This document shows, piece after piece, positions 10,869 to 23,800 of a stretch of DNA of 64,000 nt. The DNA is taken from positions 51,757,523-51,821,522 of the forward strand of contig JANVCC010000020.1 in assembly GCA_025345505.1 (NCBI GenBank). The letters are read 5' to 3'. Source of the DNA: Todiramphus chloris collaris. Taxonomy: Eukaryota; Chordata; Aves; Coraciiformes; Alcedinidae. The notes beneath the pieces were generated by a model that made no database searches, was not told the origin of the DNA, and saw only the letters and a list, made by a program, of their open reading frames with translations. The first letter of the stretch is position 1. The number at the start of each line of letters is the position of its first letter. The translations under genes were made by a program, and so were the position numbers.

Positions 10869-12952
10869 GAAACATGTCTTTATTTTGTTCTTGCTGTAAA
10901 ATATATACACACCTTGTTTCTGGAGATTAAAGCTTGCTCTCAGTTTACTAGAGTTTTTTGCCCACTGGGGGGTGGTACATGCTACAAAAACTCTGCTTTT
11001 AAGAGCCACAAGTCAGATGTTTTTTTGCTGCTGTCCAGTTTTCTCTGCTTTAATTACAACAAAGTCTCCTGTTGAGAACAACAGAGGCAGCCTCCAGAGG
11101 AGGGAATAAAAACGTAAAATAAAATTAAAGCAAAACAGTAAAAATCAATCTTTCAGGTTTACAGAATCTTCCTTCCCATGCTGACTCTATTAACTATGGT
11201 ATTTATCTGGTCGTTCTCCAATTGGGAAGAAAAAAAAAATCCAAGTATGAATGTTAAGAAAATAAAATTAAAAATATTGTAATTTTAAATATATGCCAGG
11301 GGTTGTCATTGTTTCTGGTATAGAGGAGGAGCACAGAAGGCAGGAAAAAAACTACAGCTTTTAGAAGTGATTAAATGTGGATGGAAAAATAGAAAAGCCT
11401 GATAGCAGCATGAGTAGAAGGATTAGAATAACCTCAGTATATTTTAAGATAATTGGCTTTCTATAAATGCAGGTATACCTTTGTTTATGAAATATTTGAA
11501 AACCCATCTTAAACAGTGCTACATTGTACGGTTTTGGTATAAATTAAAGAAACTTAAGGGGGGGATTTGGGTTTTTCTTTTGAGAGAGGAAAGAAAGGGC
11601 ACAGAAACCTCTTAAGTATGACCTAATGTGTGGTGTATATTGACAAGGAAAACACATACTGATCGTTCTGGTTTATAGGAAATAATTCTTTTCTTTGTAC
11701 ACTTGAATAGACAAATGGATTTTTCACTCTAATTCAGAGAAATGTTCATTAGGATGCCATATCCCCAGGCAGTAGATGGTGAGCATAATTGATGCTTCTA
11801 TCTTTTTGGGCAGTATATTTTAGGCAAGGAAATTGGGGTCAGGATAATGAATTGGGTTTTTAAATCCTGAACATTTACAGGCTCTTCTTTCTATACTTTT
11901 TCTCTGCATAGAGGATTTACATGGAAATGCAAAACATGGATATTCTTTTTTCCAAGTGGCAATAAGAAAATGCATTCAGCTGACATGCTCTTTGGCAGGA
12001 ATACGATTTAATTGGGAAGTAATTCTGCGTTTCGGTGTCAATCTGGTGCCCAAAATACTCTGCCGCACTCTTGTTAAGTGACCAGAATTGATCCCTTGGA
12101 GAAGGGCAGCAACTTGCCTTCAGTTCAAATTAGTAACCCACGGCTAAGAGCACTCCACGAATTAGTTAATTACATGCACTCCTCGTCGGCTTTGCAACAC
12201 TCCTCGCAACTTTGAGACTGGGCGCACCAGGGCTGTGCGTTTCAAACCCCTGTGCGGCCAGAGAGATGAAAATTCAGGCTACCTCAAAGAGAAGGAGGGA
12301 GCCAGAAAGGCAACAGTCTGGGCAAGAGGAGAGCTTTGAGTCGCCATGGGGCTAATGTTGAAATCTAAGCAGCACCCAAACAAAACCAAAGACACAAAAA
12401 CCCCCAAATCGGAAACCTGTGCCTGGCTCCTGTAAGCTCTAGCAGATGCGGGGAAGCAGGAGTGCTGCGTTGAGCGGCGGGGAGCTGGGAAATGCAGGGA
12501 TGGATACTCGGGCTTCGCCTTATCAACTAAAGTTGCATCTCTTAATTGTGTTCGAGGAAATTGTTAAAAGATTTTGGCAGATCCAGCAGCGGCGAAGCGG
12601 TTATCGGGGTAAGAATGCACAAGAGATGAGGTGTGCAAAGGAGTAAGTGGGTGAAATATTTATTTGCGAGCCGTGTCTGAATGTATTTGCTGCGCTTGTA
12701 CCAGCGCGGACAATCGCTTAATAAGACTGAAAACAGCAGAAAAGTTGATTAAAACTAGGCAAGGGCTTTTGGAACGCCAGAAGGGTTATCAGCCAGTGGT
12801 CCTTCCCAAAGAAAGTGGGGCGTTTTTGAGGAAACTGGGGCCTGTTGCATTCTTTCTTAACGTATGTGCAACCATTTTGTTCCCCATCTCATCTCGTCCG
12901 CAGACTTTGTGCGTGAGGAGCGGCAGCGGGGAGGGGGCACAAACGCTCTCGC

Positions 12953-12984
12953 TTTTTTTTTTTTTGCTTTTTTTTTTTTTTTTT
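12953..12984. repeat. Poly(T) runs at the island edge
   Basis: Runs of 13 and 17 T separated by GC, at the left shoulder of the CpG island. On the FLRT3 sense strand these are A-runs. Confidence 0.9.
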
Positions 12985-13520
12985 AATATATGCAGCAAGG
13001 AGGAGGGAGGGGGAAGTTTACAAACCAGAGGAGCAATGCGGAGTACGGGCAGGAAAATTTGCCCCTGCCCCACGCCCCGTTCAAACGAGGGGCTGGGGTC
13101 GCAGCACCCCCGGGGTGTGGGGAGCCGGCTCGGCGGTGTTGCTCTGCGGCTCCCTCCGGGCTTTCCTCCGCCCCCGCGGAAGGCGGTTTTGCGCTCTTCT
13201 GCCGGTGCAACGCTGGCACCGCTCTGCCAGTTTCGGGAGCAGCCGGTTCGCACCCCAAGTATACGGCGGGGGGGTAGGTGGGCAAAGGCCGGCTGCAGCC
13301 GCCGCTGTGCCCGCGGGGGTGTCCGCCCTGCTCCGCGCTCCTCCGCGCCCTGCCGCGCAGCCAGCGGGGCGCTCCCAGCCGCAGCACCGTGCCCGCACTC
13401 CCGCGCTGGCGTGGGCTTGCCCAAACTTCCCGCCGCATCCTTCTGTCTCTGGCTCCGCACCCAGCGTATCCCGACCCGCGCAACTCCCGCGGAGGAAGAA
13501 AACGCTTATCCCGCAATTAC

Positions 13521-13716
13521 CTTCGGGGCGCGGAAAGCGGCGATCCCGTCTCCAGCGCGGCCGCCGCGGTAATTCCACTCGTGGCTGTGGCGGCGGGGCC
13601 GGCGGCCGGGCGGGGAGCGGAGCGGAGGGGAGCGATACGCCGGGCGCTGCGCTGGCGCGGGGCAGCCGTGGAGCTGGGCGCGCGCCCTGAAGTGGCGGCG
13701 GCAGCAGCGGCGAGCT
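13521..13716 (-). other. Candidate non-coding exon 1 of FLRT3
   Basis: On the minus strand this GC-rich segment lies directly downstream of the GC-box cluster and ends in CCGAAG/GTAATT, a good 5' splice site (GT at 13520-13519). There is no ATG anywhere from 13740 to 13521 on this strand, as expected for a 5' leader. The upstream boundary is not known. Confidence 0.5.
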
Positions 13717-13765
13717 GCGGGGGCGGGGCCAGACGTCACCGGGGGCGGGGCGGGGCGGGGCAGGG
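13717..13765 (-). promoter_or_regulatory. Likely FLRT3 core promoter: GC boxes with a near-CRE
   Basis: Several GGGGCGGGG-type GC boxes (SP/KLF sites) flank a CRE-like TGACGTCT (13731-13738, minus strand). No TATA box is seen. Minus-strand transcription from just left of this cluster would enter the ATG-free segment that ends at the 5' splice site at 13521. The start site is inferred, probably between about 13650 and 13720. Confidence 0.55.
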
Positions 13766-15137
13766 CCGTGCTGGGCGCGCAGCGCCGGTCGCTAGGGGGA
13801 GCAGCAGGCGGTGCCTTGGCCCCGCCGCGGCGGGGGAGGGGCGGCGGCGGCGGCGCCTCGGCCCCGGAGAAAGCCAAGGGTGGGGGGCGCCTGCGCTGCG
13901 GCGGGGGTCTCTCGGGTGTTTTCCCCATTTTCCCCCGTCTTTTTCTCGGCGGAACGGCGGCTGTGCTGGGAGGGAGCTGGAGCCCTCTCGTCTCTTCAGA
14001 GCTGCGAGTTAAACCCCGGTTTTCAGTCTGCTGGGCTCCCGACGGGGTGGGAAGTTCGCCCCGGCTGCCGCCTTCCCCTTGGTGTTGGCCCAAAGATCGC
14101 TGACCGTCACAAGTTACACGAATACATTTAAGTTAAAAATATTCCGAAACCGGTGTCACTGTCTTTGGTCTCCGGAAGCAAACGGCCGTGAGCGTCATCG
14201 CTCTTCTGCCATCATTCTCCAAAAGCCACTGCGTTGCTGTAGCGCCTCGCTTGAGGCCTCACTGGCCACAGCGGCAGCTTGGGCAAGTGTAAGGGTTTTC
14301 TCAGGGTATTAGCATTCAATGCTGCTTAAAATCAGCAAGTGGATAAGAGTTGCCTGGTTTTTGTGCTCCACCCAGGACGGCGTTTGCTTGGAGATAGCTT
14401 ATCGTGCTTGGCGAGACTGAGATTGAGAGCAAGCGAGGCCTGGCCAGTCTGCAGGCGTCAGGGACCTTTCATTGGAAAACAAACTTTCTACTCCTCTGAC
14501 AAACCCCAGTATTTATGGTGGTCACAGCACAACCAAAAAAATACATTGCCCAGATGCTTTTTCATAAAACTTAAGTTTACTTTTGTTCCTAATTTACTAA
14601 CTCATACAAGTATTGTTGGATTTAGCATATGCGGATGTTTCCGCTCTTGTGGTTTTTTAAATCTTCCGTCAAACCACAGATTTCTTTCAAAGCCACCAGC
14701 CACTGCCTTCATGAATATCCTCTTCATTACCAGTGCACAAGTGATCTTGGCCACGTCCTGCAGCTCTTCAACTGTGTGCATTTGCCAGCACTAGGAGCTG
14801 ATGTCCAGAAGAAGGAAGGCTTCTGAAAACTGCTGGTCCCGGTTGTCCTGCAGTTGCACTTTTTAATGGTCTCAGAAGATGACAAGGCCAAGCTCCATTA
14901 AGTTCAACGAGCATGATTATTTTAAGGCCTATGGAACCTGTCAGTTGCACTTCCCATATAAAGTTTGGATCCTTAAATTCTTTTTGTTTACTTTTGGCAA
15001 AAACAAATCCAAATTAGGAAGTGTCAAACCTCATCACGACCTAAGAGAAACTTTAACAAATTTTTGAACACTGCTTGATGGCTTTGATATTTAGACTTTA
15101 GAAGTGTTATATTCATGCTGTATTTATTCAACTAATT

Positions 15138-15156
15138 AAAAAAAAAAAAAAAAAAA
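15138..15156. repeat. Poly(A) run, 19 A
   Basis: Uninterrupted A19. No retrotransposed gene body or target-site duplication is recognised next to it. Confidence 0.9.
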
Positions 15157-16440
15157 CTAGACCGATTTTCCTTGTCAATGTGGGAAATGGATCTTTTTCT
15201 TTCTATCACTTCAATTCTAATCTTTCCCTGAGAAGAGGAAAAGCTAATAGGACATTGACTTCAAGTTGAGGTACAGTTGTCTGTATTGATAGTCTTGGCA
15301 GAGTGAGCTGTGCCCTGAGCAGCTCAGTATATACAACTGTATTGCATATGCATGTTAGCATATATGTAACATGTTTGTCTGTGTTGATACGTATGCACAT
15401 ATACTGTACAAACATAGATATGCCTGGCCGTGTCTCATCGTGTGGGACAGAACGGTGAGCTGTGGTAATGCAGCAGGCATTCTACATCCTGTAGAATTTT
15501 TTTAAGCTGAAATTTTGTGAAGATGACAGTAGCATTTTTAAAAAAGCATTGTGTATTTGGTATTTCTCATGCCTGACTTAGTTGTATTAGTTAACAGATT
15601 CCAGTGGTATGTTGCTGTGCTGTGTTGCTGAGCCTTAACATACATCTGTAGGAAATTCATAAAAGATGTATATGATACACATTTGGTTATCTTTCCGTTT
15701 TATTCCAAGGCTGGTCCAGTGCTTGTGGCACCAGTTAGAAATTACAGTAAATATTCCTGGAGAATTCCAAAGGGTATGTGAGAAATAATTAGATTTTACC
15801 AGGTCACAGCTGCTCTAGAGTACTGAAAGGTCTTTAATGTGCTGTTGCAAGCAGATTTTTGACTGCATTCTTTTATGTAAACTCTGTAAATATACTTCTT
15901 GAGAACACGGGTTGCCTTTAAAATACTCTCCACAAAAAATACTCTGTTGTACATGGACAGATTGATAGTGTTCTTCATCTTCTTCTTAAAATACATAAAA
16001 TCAAGACCTCTTGAAATCCAGGAGAATGGAGGAACTCTGTAAATACCAATGGAGACACTCATATGTGGGGAATAAAAACATGAATATGTAACACAGATGT
16101 GTCAAATTCTAGTAATATAATGAGATATTTTAATTGCATTTCTAAGTTAAAATAGTCTTTCACCTGTGTTTTGTTTATAAAATTAATTAACGTTCATGAC
16201 ACAGAGATGGAAGTTCTTGTCAGACCTATAGGGAAATTACCTTTCAAAGCCATGGCAAACTCGTTAATATTTGATGGGCTGAGAGAGTTTAAAAGGTGGT
16301 GGATGGGAAATGCGGAATACTTACATCACGTAATGCGCTTCAAAGAATTTTAATGCAGGTTTATAACACACACTTGCAAAGTGCCATTAGATCAGTGTGA
16401 TGATGATGCTTACTTGTTGTCTGTTTGTCTGTATGGTATG

Positions 16441-16517
16441 GGTATGTTTGGGGGGTTTTTTGTTGCTTTTTTTTTGTGGTTTGTTTTTTTTTAACTATGT
16501 TTGTTTTGTTTTTTTTC
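16441..16517. repeat. T/G-rich low-complexity tract
   Basis: About 77 nt of T-runs broken by G (GGGGGG, TTGTTG, TTTGTTTTG). Confidence 0.8.
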
Positions 16518-17693
16518 TGAGTGCCCTCATGGTATCATGGTGTGATAAGACTTGAAGTTCTGGGAACTCACTCAGCTAGAGGTTGACCTGAATGACTCTT
16601 GCTATGACTTGACAGACATTTTGGATCTACTTTTTCCTGCTGTAAATCACGTTCCAGTTCTAAATGTTTCTGGGCAGGACATTTATGAAATGTTAAGAAA
16701 CCAAACACATTGACCGGGAAATGAAATTGAATCTGAGATCACTCATCCTCAGAGCAGAGAAGAGCGAGCTATCTTCAAGCATTGAAACTGAAGCGTTGCT
16801 TCTTTGAGCCTCGAAGGACAGATTTCTTTTAGATAAATCTGAGAGTAATAGTTTGATATTCAATGAAATACCCTCAGATGAACGTTAGTGGTTTTTAGCT
16901 TTAGGCTTTTATCAGGTTGTGTTGATTTTTCAAAGCAGGCTGTCCCAAATCCAAGCTAGACATTGGCTGATTTGTAGAGACATTTCAGAAAAGAAAGTGC
17001 TGTAATATATGAACTTTTGTGCAATACATGTCCTGTAAGGTTTTCTGATATTGACTAAGTAGAGTTTTCTCAGCAAATGCATATTGCAGCTTGTATTAGA
17101 GTTTAATCTTTAAATGATCTGAACCCTTTCAAAATTAGAATCCAATTTTGGATACATTCCTTCAAAAATAAACACCTGTCAAATTCAGCTTTCAGCATTG
17201 TGCATGTACATAGAGTACCTTGTCAAAGTTGGTGCAGTAGCTCTGTATCAATGAAAATGAGAATGGAATCGTGCTAAACAGTTCACAGTAGAGCTAAAAA
17301 GGTATGAAGAGTTTAAAGCTAAATACTTGTTTAAAATTAGATGGGCTCTAGAGTGCTGCTTCTCTTTTTATCCCTGACAGAGGAATGTTTGAGAGGTAAT
17401 AGTTGTAATTGTGATTATTCTTTTGTCTGGCTGTAAGGTCCAGGAGATTAACCCACTGCACCTGTGTTTTCTGCCTTTCCTCTCCATGCTCTTTCCCTGT
17501 TCTTTTTTCCAACTCTCCAAAACAGCCCCAGGGAAAAGCCCTGTCAATTCAGAAACACCCCTGATGCAACCACATCTCTATTTTCCATAAGGCAAATAAA
17601 CAGTTTTGCTTATGAGATCGTGTGCTATTGATAGTAAATTTAAGTAACTTAACTGGGGTTCTTGAAATTTCAAAGCCTATGAGTAGGGTGGTT

Positions 17694-17860
17694 TTAGGTG
17701 ATTTTTGGTTTTGTTTTTGGTGTTTTTTCGTTGGTGTGGGTTTTTTTGTGTGTGTTTTTTTTTGGTTTTTTTTTTGTTGTTTTTTGTTTTGGTTTTGTGG
17801 TTTGGTTTTTTTGTTTGCTTTGTTTGCTTTGTTTGTTTGTTTGCTTGCTTGCAATTTTTT
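17694..17860. repeat. T/G-rich low-complexity tract with GTTT/GCTT units
   Basis: About 167 nt nearly free of A. Long T-runs broken by GG or G, then (TTTG)n and (TTGC)n-like units at the right end. Chance frames across it (Phe/Cys/Val/Gly-rich on plus, Lys/Gln/Thr-rich on minus) are not genes. The right end merges into a splice-acceptor-like TTTTTTTACAG. Confidence 0.85.
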
Positions 17861-20800
17861 TACAGAACATAGAGAAGTGGATAAAGAAATCTGACTGGGT
17901 AAAGTCCTTACCAAGAATGTTTGTTCCTAATGCTTAAGCCTAATTGCATTTTGTATTTAGAAGGCAATTTCATCTACTTGTTAGATGTTGAACCATGAAG
18001 CCATCACAGCAATTTTTTTTAGGAGAAATAGCAAACTCCTTCACAGCTATGAAGAATATTGAGTTTTTGCTCACAAACTCAACAAAGTACGTGTTGCTTT
18101 CACAACAGAATAGACTTCCCGTATGCTTGACGTGTCTTTGAAAATGTGTTAAAAGAAGGAAAAATACTGTTCCCCCTAAACCTTAACTGAGATCCTTAGT
18201 AATGTCTAGTATGTAAGAGGAAGAATCCTGTAGAGGACAAAACTGCTGTTCTTCCCCGAGGGTATTTCTTTCATTTGCCAATTCACATCTTTATGCATGC
18301 AGCCTATAGAGAGCTGAACAAAGCAGTAGATGCATTTTTACTCCTCCCTCTATATAAAGGGTTCCAGTAGTAGAGAAATACTTCTAAAATAATAAAATCT
18401 CCTGAAATGGCAGAAAAAGAAATTCTGGTGCAGTTTTGGTCTTGGACTCTTTGTCTTGGAGCTCTCATTGTTGCTTATGGGACAGCTGCCCTAAGCTGTC
18501 CTTCCAGAAAAGAGAGATCTGCATGCCAGTGGTGATTTGTGGCTTTCTAAGAAGGGGCTTGGGATGGATGACTCCTTTCAGTCCACATTCTTGTTTTGCC
18601 TGTTTGTGTTTTGAACTGTTCTGCTCCTGCTGTTGACTGTTTAGATACTAATCAGACATTGGTGAAAATTCACATTTCTTACTGTATTTCCATATACGAT
18701 TTTCATAAATCTTAGGTCTTCATAGCTATACACAGAAAACTTGGAAGTTGCATTCTTTCTTGCAAGTGTATTCTTAGGCCATAAAAATAGTTCTTCTTCT
18801 GGTCCTTTGTTTAGCTTTCCTGATAGCCCCAAGATTTTTTTGCCACCTCTTTTTTTTCTTGTCACCATTTCAAGTCTCTCCCTGGCAGGCTTCCTGCACA
18901 TGCCCTGCCTCTTAACCACCTCCTCTTCTCCTCCTGCAGTGCCCAATATCTGTTCTTCTGAAAGTCAAACCCACACAGGAGCATTTACATTCCAGCTCTT
19001 TGTGCACTGATCTTCTGCCATGAGAAGCTGCTGCTCTTCTCTCCCTCATTGTCCTTTGGCCCCTTTTACATGTTAAAGAGCTTCCTTTTTTTTTTTTTTC
19101 TTTTCTTCTCCTATTGGTTCCAAACTAAGTAAGCAGTTTCACAGAGGTTGAATCTTGTAAAATTGCAGTGGCCAAGTTCTGTGCAGGTCTATAATGTATT
19201 AGTTACCTCATTTGAATAGCTAGCATTCTGTGTAAGCTTAAAGCAAATGTGTGGACACAGTGCTGCTGAAGGATTTAGGTGGTGATCTCTTATCTCTCAA
19301 AAAATTCCCCGCCCCTGCTTTGCCTGCAAATCAAATCAAAGCATTAACATGTGATGTTGGCCAGATGCACTGCCCTTGCTGTTTGCGTTGTTTGCGTCTA
19401 GTCTGTGTTAACATCTAGCAACAAGCTGGAGTCTGGGCATTTGCTGATTTGCTTGTGTAATACCTGGGTTTGTAATTATGGAAGGCTATGTGCTAGTGTT
19501 GAATATATGAATAACTCAAAAGTGTTTATTCTCAGGAAGAGCTAAGTTTACATTGTCTGAACAGATTTGTTTAGTCGTAAGTAGGGGTGATTATTCTGTT
19601 TTTGTCTATTCAACAAGAGAGGGCGTTTCAGAAATGGCTTTGCACGACAGCAGTTAATGCCGCTGGCAGAAAGTTACAAGTTGTTACGATGATTAAAAAT
19701 GAGTTAACAAGAATCCTGAAATTTCCCTGTCCATGAGGAGAGTACTTACATTTGATGAGAATATGACTCAGAAAAAGGATATATGCAGGAACTTTATCTC
19801 ACTTGAGAAGACAAGCCGCTCTTGTACAAGATTCAACTCCACCAGCACCATCTGTGTGAATTGGTGTGGAAGCTGGCTTGTCTTCGGCATCTGCTGGCTG
19901 AATGTACTGTGGAAAGATCCTTGAAGCTAAACAAAAATATAAGTACTTGTAAGGCATATGTGTATTCTTTTATGTTTGCTTTTCCTAGTATACATTATTA
20001 CTGATGACTGTTTTTTAGTTTTTTTTTAACCAGTGAAATTTTGTCTAGAATTTACCTCAAACCTGAAGGAGATCTTATTTCTAAGCCTTAGCGTGTTCGT
20101 CAGTGGCACACTGTTTCCTTCAAGTCTCAGAAGCACATTCACATTGGAGAGTTTCCCGGGTTTTCCTAGAGTGATCGCTCTTTGATTTTCATCCATGTCT
20201 CTGTTGCAACACCTGGAGAGAATGACTGGGGACAGTGCTGAGTGGAGAGAAGATCTTCCTTGCCAGGTGTCTGCCCAGAGCTTGCTGCTAAGCATGCAAG
20301 TGAGAAGGCCTGAGACCTGGGAATTCCTTTGAACAGGTGATGGTCAGGTGTTGTTTAGGTGGAATGCCTTGCTGCTACTGAGGGTGAAGTTCCTTGAAGT
20401 GGTAAGGGACTGAAGTTTCATGGGAAATGGGATCTGAAAGTCATTTCAAGCTTAATATCTGGAGCAGTGTTCTACGTATTTTTCTCTCTCTTAATCCATC
20501 TTTAATCTCCTTCCTCAAACTTTTTGTTCTTTGGCCTTTTGTGAACACACCCTAATTGCTGCTGCCAATCCCAAGGCCTTGGGGGAAATGTTTGGAATCC
20601 TGAAGAGAAGCAATCCATAATAACCCAGAAGAGATCTTCAGCTCTGTGATTTAGGAATACAAAGGCACTTTGGCTGAGCTCAGAATGGATGTGGCTGTGC
20701 CTGATGTGCAGCACATAAGAGAGATGTCTTGTCTGAGAAGGTAACAACAGTAGCTTAGTTAGTGCAGAACAGAGTCTTTATGACTCTAGATGGTTCGTGG

Positions 20801-23800
20801 AAGTAGGAGATTGCAGAAGGCAGGATAGAAATTTTGGGGTATGGTAGCTACGTATTAGATGAACATTTTCATCATTGTCTTATATCTTCTTTGAGTTCTT
20901 GCTTTTTCCTCTCATCTTAAGAGTAAGAAAAACAAAGTTGTACCTTTAACGTACATGGTTGAGCATGTTTTTCTCTCCCTGAGTGGTCTATGCTGCAGTA
21001 GCTTTGTATCAAATCCATTTGTGGGGGTAAAGATTTTCAAAGCTGCTTCACAATCATTCTCCCACCTGCTCCTCCACCCCAAAGCCCACAACTCTCCACG
21101 GAAAGCTTGTGACATCAATGCCAGAGGCTTCATCTTCCCTCTGGGGAATGTCAAAGGCAGGCCGAGGTCTGCCAACCCAGCAGGTAAAGCAAAAGGCCTG
21201 TAGTATGTACAGTCATTACAGTGTAAGTGATGCCATGGAATATAGAGATCGTGGTACATGCTCTTAGGTGCTTTTGGCTTTTTATTTCTTTGCTTGGTAG
21301 TCTACACAGGTTGTAAAACCAGAATATAAATAAATTTATAATTTGCAAGGATTATGACAAAATTTGCAGGTGAAAAACTCAGTTCTGCATGTTGCTGTGG
21401 CAGCAAACACTACTTGGTGGTGTGACAGGGCTAGCTGGACCTAAGATCTGAATCAAATATGGTATGTCTGCTGTCCCAATTAAAGCATTAATTTATCTAT
21501 TTCAAGATAAACAGCCTTTCAGATACAGTAGCCTGTGTGAGAAATATTTAATTTACACTCATTGATGAATAAAAAAATAATAAATCTTCATTTGAATGAG
21601 AGAAGTGGACCAAGTCCCCTAATTAAGACTGGAGTAGTTCTTAACCTTAACAATGGTTCTTTAAAATCACACATTTCTAAACCCATCAGCAGTGCCTGAA
21701 CTAGTATATTATTTATAGCTGTTATTCACCTGATACATATTCCAGTATGTCTATTGCTAGATTAAAAACCATGCGAGACGCTTGTTAGAATAGCAACGTA
21801 GTTTTATACGTAAAACTTCAAACATTTTGCAAATAAAGTGACCACGGTATCCCCTGAGATAGAGAGTCTGATTTTTGGAAGTAATGCTTTAAACATTTGC
21901 TTTTGTAGTTTTAAAGCACTTAAACCAGAAGTTTGCCTTGCAAATGCCAGCAGATGCAACACCCAAACTCCAAGAGAAGCTCAGGAAGAGCTGTTAACAG
22001 CTGCACTGGGAAATTACCTTCATATTTAAATATGAACACATCTAAAAATAACCCAAATGAGAAATGAAAGCTTGTATTTGTTGTTAGCCTGCCTAGCATT
22101 TGTCTTCATTTCTATTTTATGTTATTTTACATTATTGTTCGTGGATATAGCAAAGCCTATTTCACTTCTTCTTGATCATTTTTCCCAGGGGATGTAGAGG
22201 GGCTCTGATTGCCATTGTAAATTCTTTAGCACACAAGTCATGATTGCTATGGATTGTTCAACCACAATCGTTTCGGGCCTGTGCCGAGTCAGCTCTGCGC
22301 TCTGTGCACACAGTGGAGCCTAAAAGCACATAACAGAAGCGGTTTAGGTTATTGAGTTCAGTTCCCCAATACTCCAGGCAAGAGCATCTAAAGATGGGTT
22401 TTAACAGCGCAGCTGGGCTGTTACGGGGGCTGGCTGCTTCCACAGAGGGCAGCCCCGTCTCTGCTTTTGCAGCAGCGCTCGTGTTTGGCCAAGCCTTTCG
22501 TTAGCTCAGCTTGCCAGAAAATCAGACTTCCTCCCAAAATAAAATATGTTCTGCTGGTACTGCTTTTCCATCCAGCTTGTGATGGAGCTGGGTAAGTGCT
22601 GGTGCCCGCGCCACTGCAAAAAGAGTGCGGGACCATCCTCTTCCACTGCAGTTTGGTGGCTGGGTTGGGCGTGCTGTCCTGTGGAGCTGATATTGGCTTT
22701 TGTGGTCTGCTTTAACCAGGCTGCAGGTATGCTTTTCAGAAAGACGAAAAGTCAAGTTTTAAGCCTTGGTAGGGGCTCTATTTATTATCTCCAGATTTAG
22801 TGGAAGCTCTGTGTCTGTGTGTGTGGAACAGTTTCAAGCAGAATACATCAGCTGGAAGAGCAGATGATCCAGCTCTGAATGACAGCCAGTGACAGTGCAC
22901 GTCACAAATTGCTGCTGGCTCCGTTTCACTTATTTGTTTATTTACTTCACCATTCTGTGCTGCATGCAAAACAACTGCAGAGCCCTGCTGCCTGCTCATT
23001 AGCTGTGGTCTTGCACCCACCAGCGCCATTCAAAACTGACTTCAACGCTGCATCTGTGAACTTTTGCCTTAGAGCTCTCGTATAAACTTAGTCTTTGTAA
23101 ACGTGTGAGTTTGGCATACGCAGCTATCAGCTTCCTTATGGTTTACGTCGCCCATCAGATTGCTACAAAAACAGTTTTCTTCTTTGCTTTTTAATTTCTG
23201 AAACTAAAAAATACTCAGTTCTGTGTGTAACCTGTAAGGCTACATCTGCTGCATTTTTAAAAGTTATACATACCATAACATGCTGGGGCTGTTGCTGTGG
23301 AATTACTTTGTTGTTTTCCCGATGGTTTTAAGGATTTTAATATGTTGGCAAAATGCCTCACTGAGGGGATAATGGTATTGGTGTGGAAACGGTCACTTTC
23401 ATCAAACGGTGTGACAACTATTCATTTTGTCAGGACTAGCAATCCTTTGCTCTCTTTCATGGTGCTTCCATTACTTAAGATGTCCAGGAGAAACAGTTGC
23501 AGGTTACTATTGATGAACTGTGCAGCATTTATCAGGATAGTAACCTGAGCAGCGGGGTTGCTGCTCTGTAGCCACCATATAGTACAGGAGCCAACTATGA
23601 AATCCACCCACCTTCTCATCCCAAGGTGGTTTGGATTCTTTTCCCTCTTTAGATGAAGAGAAGTTATTAACATTGACATTAGTTGCTTTTGGAGTGACTG
23701 CTGGAAAAACATCACTGTAACCATGGAAATCTGGGAATGCTATGGAGAAACAGAAGGAAATGGCAGTTTGTCCTTCGCTGTGAGATCCCAGTCTGTAGAA

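Larger units (their letters stand above)
9776..13520 (-). other. FLRT3 first intron, non-coding
   Basis: Between the candidate middle exon and the CpG-island exon. It holds an A/C-rich tract (10745-10868) and the left part of the CpG island from about 12.9 kb. Open frames overlapping the island are GC-rich chance frames. No recognisable gene. Confidence 0.5.
12890..14110. promoter_or_regulatory. CpG island at the FLRT3 5' end
   Basis: About 1.2 kb of GC-rich, CpG-dense DNA standing out sharply from AT-rich flanks. Most dense between 13.1 and 13.95 kb, with many CGG/GCC units and GC boxes. It has long overlapping open frames on both strands (up to about 300 codons) with low-complexity Ala/Gly/Pro/Arg composition; these come from the scarcity of stop codons in GC-rich DNA. 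Its position about 10 kb upstream of the coding exon fits the FLRT3 promoter. Confidence 0.85.

Noticed and set aside
12664-14131. Long overlapping open frames on both strands (up to about 300 codons)
   Set aside because: All lie in the CpG island, where stop codons are rare. Translations are Ala/Gly/Pro/Arg-rich with no domain, and opposite strands are equally open.
14339-14794. 151-codon plus-strand open frame beside the CpG island
   Set aside because: No signal peptide with cleavage context, no domain, no recognisable relative; composition like flanking non-coding DNA.
15330-15420. Alternating purine-pyrimidine stretch as Z-DNA or matrix attachment site
   Set aside because: Runs are short and interrupted; nothing beyond composition supports it.
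17549-17937. Lys/Gln/Thr-rich 121-codon minus frame and Phe/Cys-rich plus frames
   Set aside because: Produced by the T/G-rich simple tract; no start context, domain or gene structure.
22576-22591. 16-nt microexon-like segment (CCATCCAG acceptor, CTGG/GTAAGT donor)
   Set aside because: Very short and with a weak pyrimidine tract; probably a chance pair of splice-like signals.
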